64,000 nt of DNA, taken from contig JAJKFH010001548.1 of the NCBI GenBank assembly GCA_023333565.1, positions 1,922,001 to 1,986,000 of the forward strand, written 5' to 3'. The notes under the pieces were generated by a model. The model saw nothing but the letters and a program-made list of their open reading frames with translations, was not told the origin of the DNA and did not search any database. Below, one piece after another: positions 61,586-64,000 of the stretch; the stretch's first letter is position 1; each line of letters opens with the position of its first letter. Origin of the DNA: Puffinus mauretanicus. Lineage: Eukaryota > Chordata > Aves > Procellariiformes > Procellariidae. A program made the position numbers and the translations under genes.

Positions 61586-63418
61586 AATGTCTCTGCTCAT
61601 TTCTTTTCCTACTTCCTCAATGAAAACTGATAATAGCAATAAACTGCTGAAGTAGTTTTAGTAATGACCTAAAAAGTAACTGAATAGAAGCCTCCACATG
61701 TAACCACTTTTGTCCAAAATGAAAACCAATTTCAGGTGTTTATAGGAACAGTAATACTATCCTGTGGAATCTAGTTAGTACTTGTTTTCAGGAGTAGTAT
61801 ATTTGAGGACATACAAGTTAACCACAGAGGGCCTGGGATTAGGAAAAAGCAATTTTGTAATACCTATATTTTATTGTTTCTGTTTGGTTTTGTGCTGTCT
61901 TCTGAAGCACCTAGTTCTGGCTACTCAGACAGCAAACATGGAAGTGTTTGCTGTGGATTTGATTTCATTGTGCAACCTCTGTTCACCTAACAGTATTTGG
62001 AGTCTTATAGCCTGCAAAAGAAACAGATACATCTTTTTTTTCCTCATTTTTGAAAGGATGATCATTTCTTTACTGGCTTCAGAACTGAAGATCTTTTGAT
62101 CTGTGATTGACTGCAGGAAAAAAACAGTCTTTAAATATCTTTTATTTTCATTAAATGGTAGAGTTCTCATAGGTTAGCAAGTATTATGCTGTCCTTTCAC
62201 CTCTGTGACTGAGTTTTTTCTAGGACTACCAGTAAACCATTTCAGCAAGTGGGTCACAAGCAGCAAATAATCTGTCAAAAGAAAAGTCTGTCTCTTGTGT
62301 TGGCAGATCAAATTCTGCAACGGTCTAGATCAAACTAATTGACCAGTTAATGTTTCCTTCCCTTATCAGTAGCACTAGGTTCCTTTGGAAGAAGATGGCT
62401 GGACTGCATTTTGAAATATGATTTAGTCATAGTGAGGGCTGATTGTATATTGATTGCAGACTAAAAGGTTGCAAGCCAGATATGTAGATTTCAGTGCTTC
62501 ATTGTGCAGAATCTGAAAAAAGCCAGCAGGTGTTGCTTTCCCCTTTGCCCCCAGTAATTGCTTTCCATGTGGCCTAAGATGCAGAAAGGGGCGATTGCAA
62601 GAGCTTCATCTGTATTCAGCCAAGGAGGTGGTTTTCTTTTTCTCTTCATGCGCTGCTTCTGCTTGGCTGTTTTTTGAAGAGTGTGATGTGTCATGCAGCT
62701 CGTATTACTACAAAATACCCATGTAGAAAATTAAAAAAACACATACCAGGCCAAATGTAACACATGTTTCTGCATCTGTTTGTGTGGGTGAAACGGGCAC
62801 ACAGTTTCTGCCACTCAGATCACAGCCTAGCAGGAGGCCAAGGAAGAAAGAAGCGTGAGGAAAACCTGTTGTTACCACAAATAAAAAGGACCAGAACCTG
62901 ATTTATTCCTGTAGCTGTGCCTGGAAACAATCCAAGTTTCATCAGGAGTGTTACAATAGCAGCTTGTTCGTTCTTCTTATTTCCCTTGCATAGCAGCTTC
63001 TCCGTTTGTCAAAGGCCATGTGGCATCGGAAAGATTGTCTGACTTGCCCAGAGGCAGAGGGGAGCAGATTTTCTTGGCTACTTCTCATGTATTCTTCTAT
63101 TTAGAAGCTTTGTCCACTGTCTTTCAGCTATGTGGGTTTTCTGCTTCCCCTTCAAAAGGGGTTTGTATGGGCTATTCCAGAAGGTGTGTTTGCTGTTTAC
63201 TTCTTTGGTACTGCCCTCCAACTTCTCTATCTGCAGAGGGCTGTTCTGCCAGGCTCACTGTAGGGGTACCGCAGTATGGTATAAGAGATTGTGACAATTT
63301 GACGCTTTACTTGGAAAATATCCATAAGATGCTTGGAAAAAGCATCTGCAGCGTAGGCAATGGGACACCCCCTTTCTAAAAGCCGTGGCCATCTTTGTCT
63401 TTCTCTCTGGCTCCGCAG

Positions 63419-63515
63419 ACTTAAAGCAAACGAAAGTAATGAACTGCAGAAGGGGTTTCCTGGAGCATGGAGTTTGGCATTAATTTGGAAGAAGGGCTTT
63501 GGACAAGTCATGTAA
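63419..63515 (+). CDS. LAS1L: candidate last coding exon of LAS1L
   Basis: A strong acceptor (CTTTGTCTTTCTCTCTGG, then CTCCGCAG) is followed by a frame that is open for 31 codons to TAA at 63,513-63,515, in the phase required by the exon 12 donor. It would read LKANESNELQKGFPGAWSLA and then ALIWKKGFGQVM-like residues (part of these overlap). Mammalian LAS1L also has a short last exon with a LLW motif, but the similarity is too weak to prove this one. With it the protein would be 626 residues. No AATAAA was seen between the stop and the window end. It is an inference from splice signals and phase only. Confidence 0.3.
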
Positions 63516-64000
63516 CAGAAGCAGAAGCTCTTGCTGCAGCCCTAATTCACCAGGTCCACAGATGAGAATGGAGCGCTTGGTGATCTTACGATGCGTTTAA
63601 TCTATGTTGTTTAACATCTGCCTGAATTCTGCTTGCCTTGTTTGAGGTCTCTGCTTCTTACTAAACAGTTCCTATGAATCTGTAGCAAAAGTTGATTACG
63701 TACCAGGAAAAATGGGTTTCAGCTGACAACCTCCCTCCCTTTTAAAGATGAACTCAATCTTGAGAGACAATCAAGAGCCCATCTCAATTCCTGTGTTTCA
63801 CTTCTTTTTCTGCTTTTGTTTTTGTTTCTGGAGGTTCAGAAAATTGGAGAATGTGCTTTCCCTATGCTAGAAACAACAGCCTAGCTATCCACAAAGTTTT
63901 CCCCCACAAGGTTGCTGGATAAATCATTTTTTGGTCTTTCCCTGCTCCTGTTTTTCTGCCTGCCACTTATCACACAGTTTGGCCTCTTGTAGAACCCTTT
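63516..64000. other. window end, no gene recognised
   Basis: If the candidate last exon is real, this is LAS1L 3' UTR. No AATAAA or ATTAAA is visible. Otherwise it is plain non-coding DNA with no feature that I can support. Confidence 0.4.

Larger units (their letters stand above)
52204..63418 (+). other. putative LAS1L intron 12, or downstream intergenic DNA
   Basis: About 11.2 kb with no exon recognised by similarity. It holds two CR1 fragments (55.57 kb antisense, 61.43 kb sense), an 11-C tract at 60,952-60,962 and AT-rich unique DNA. Whether this is an intron or lies beyond the gene depends on where LAS1L ends. Confidence 0.5.

Noticed and set aside
1..64000. CRISPR arrays, operons, tRNA or rRNA genes
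   Set aside because: None seen. The tandem repeats are short simple repeats without spacers, and no tRNA T-loop/box B pattern with a matching A box was found by eye.

Overview
The window looks like avian nuclear DNA. Several CR1 LINE fragments end in the ATTCTATGATTCTATG-type tail typical of birds. There is a solo LTR of a kind common in bird genomes, and the genes have vertebrate GT-AG introns. No prokaryotic features, rRNA, tRNA or CRISPR arrays were seen. The exact species cannot be told from the sequence.

Layout. (1) Bases 1 to about 22,660 are largely non-coding. This part holds a (GATA)n-type microsatellite, a 522-bp solo LTR with a perfect 5-bp target-site duplication, two CR1 3' ends, a GC-rich CpG patch beside an LTR 3' fragment, and AT-rich unique DNA. 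I recognise no gene there. (2) Bases 22,671-24,555, minus strand, carry a compact two-coding-exon gene for a Shaw/Kv3-family voltage-gated K+ channel of 427 residues. It has an intact zinc-binding T1 domain and selectivity filter, but an S4 helix with fewer basic residues than usual. (3) About 24.6-29.05 kb is intergenic. (4) A CpG island at about 29.05-30.08 kb contains the TATA-less, ETS/GC-box promoter of LAS1L. (5) LAS1L runs on the plus strand from 29,606. Twelve coding exons can be joined in a continuous frame to 52,203, giving 594 codons. They include the HEPN nuclease motif RHELTH and the conserved C-terminal block ending LLDQPV. The last exon is uncertain: the twelfth exon ends in a strong donor, and the best downstream candidate is at 63,419-63,515. 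(6) LAS1L intron 7 contains a 5'-truncated antisense CR1 element with a broken reverse transcriptase and a 33-bp tandem repeat.

The two genes are head-to-head, about 5 kb apart, and have unrelated jobs. LAS1L is a housekeeping factor for ITS2 processing of pre-rRNA. The channel is a membrane excitability protein. I found no evidence of a new multi-gene system. The most unusual item is the charge-depleted S4 of the Kv3-like channel.
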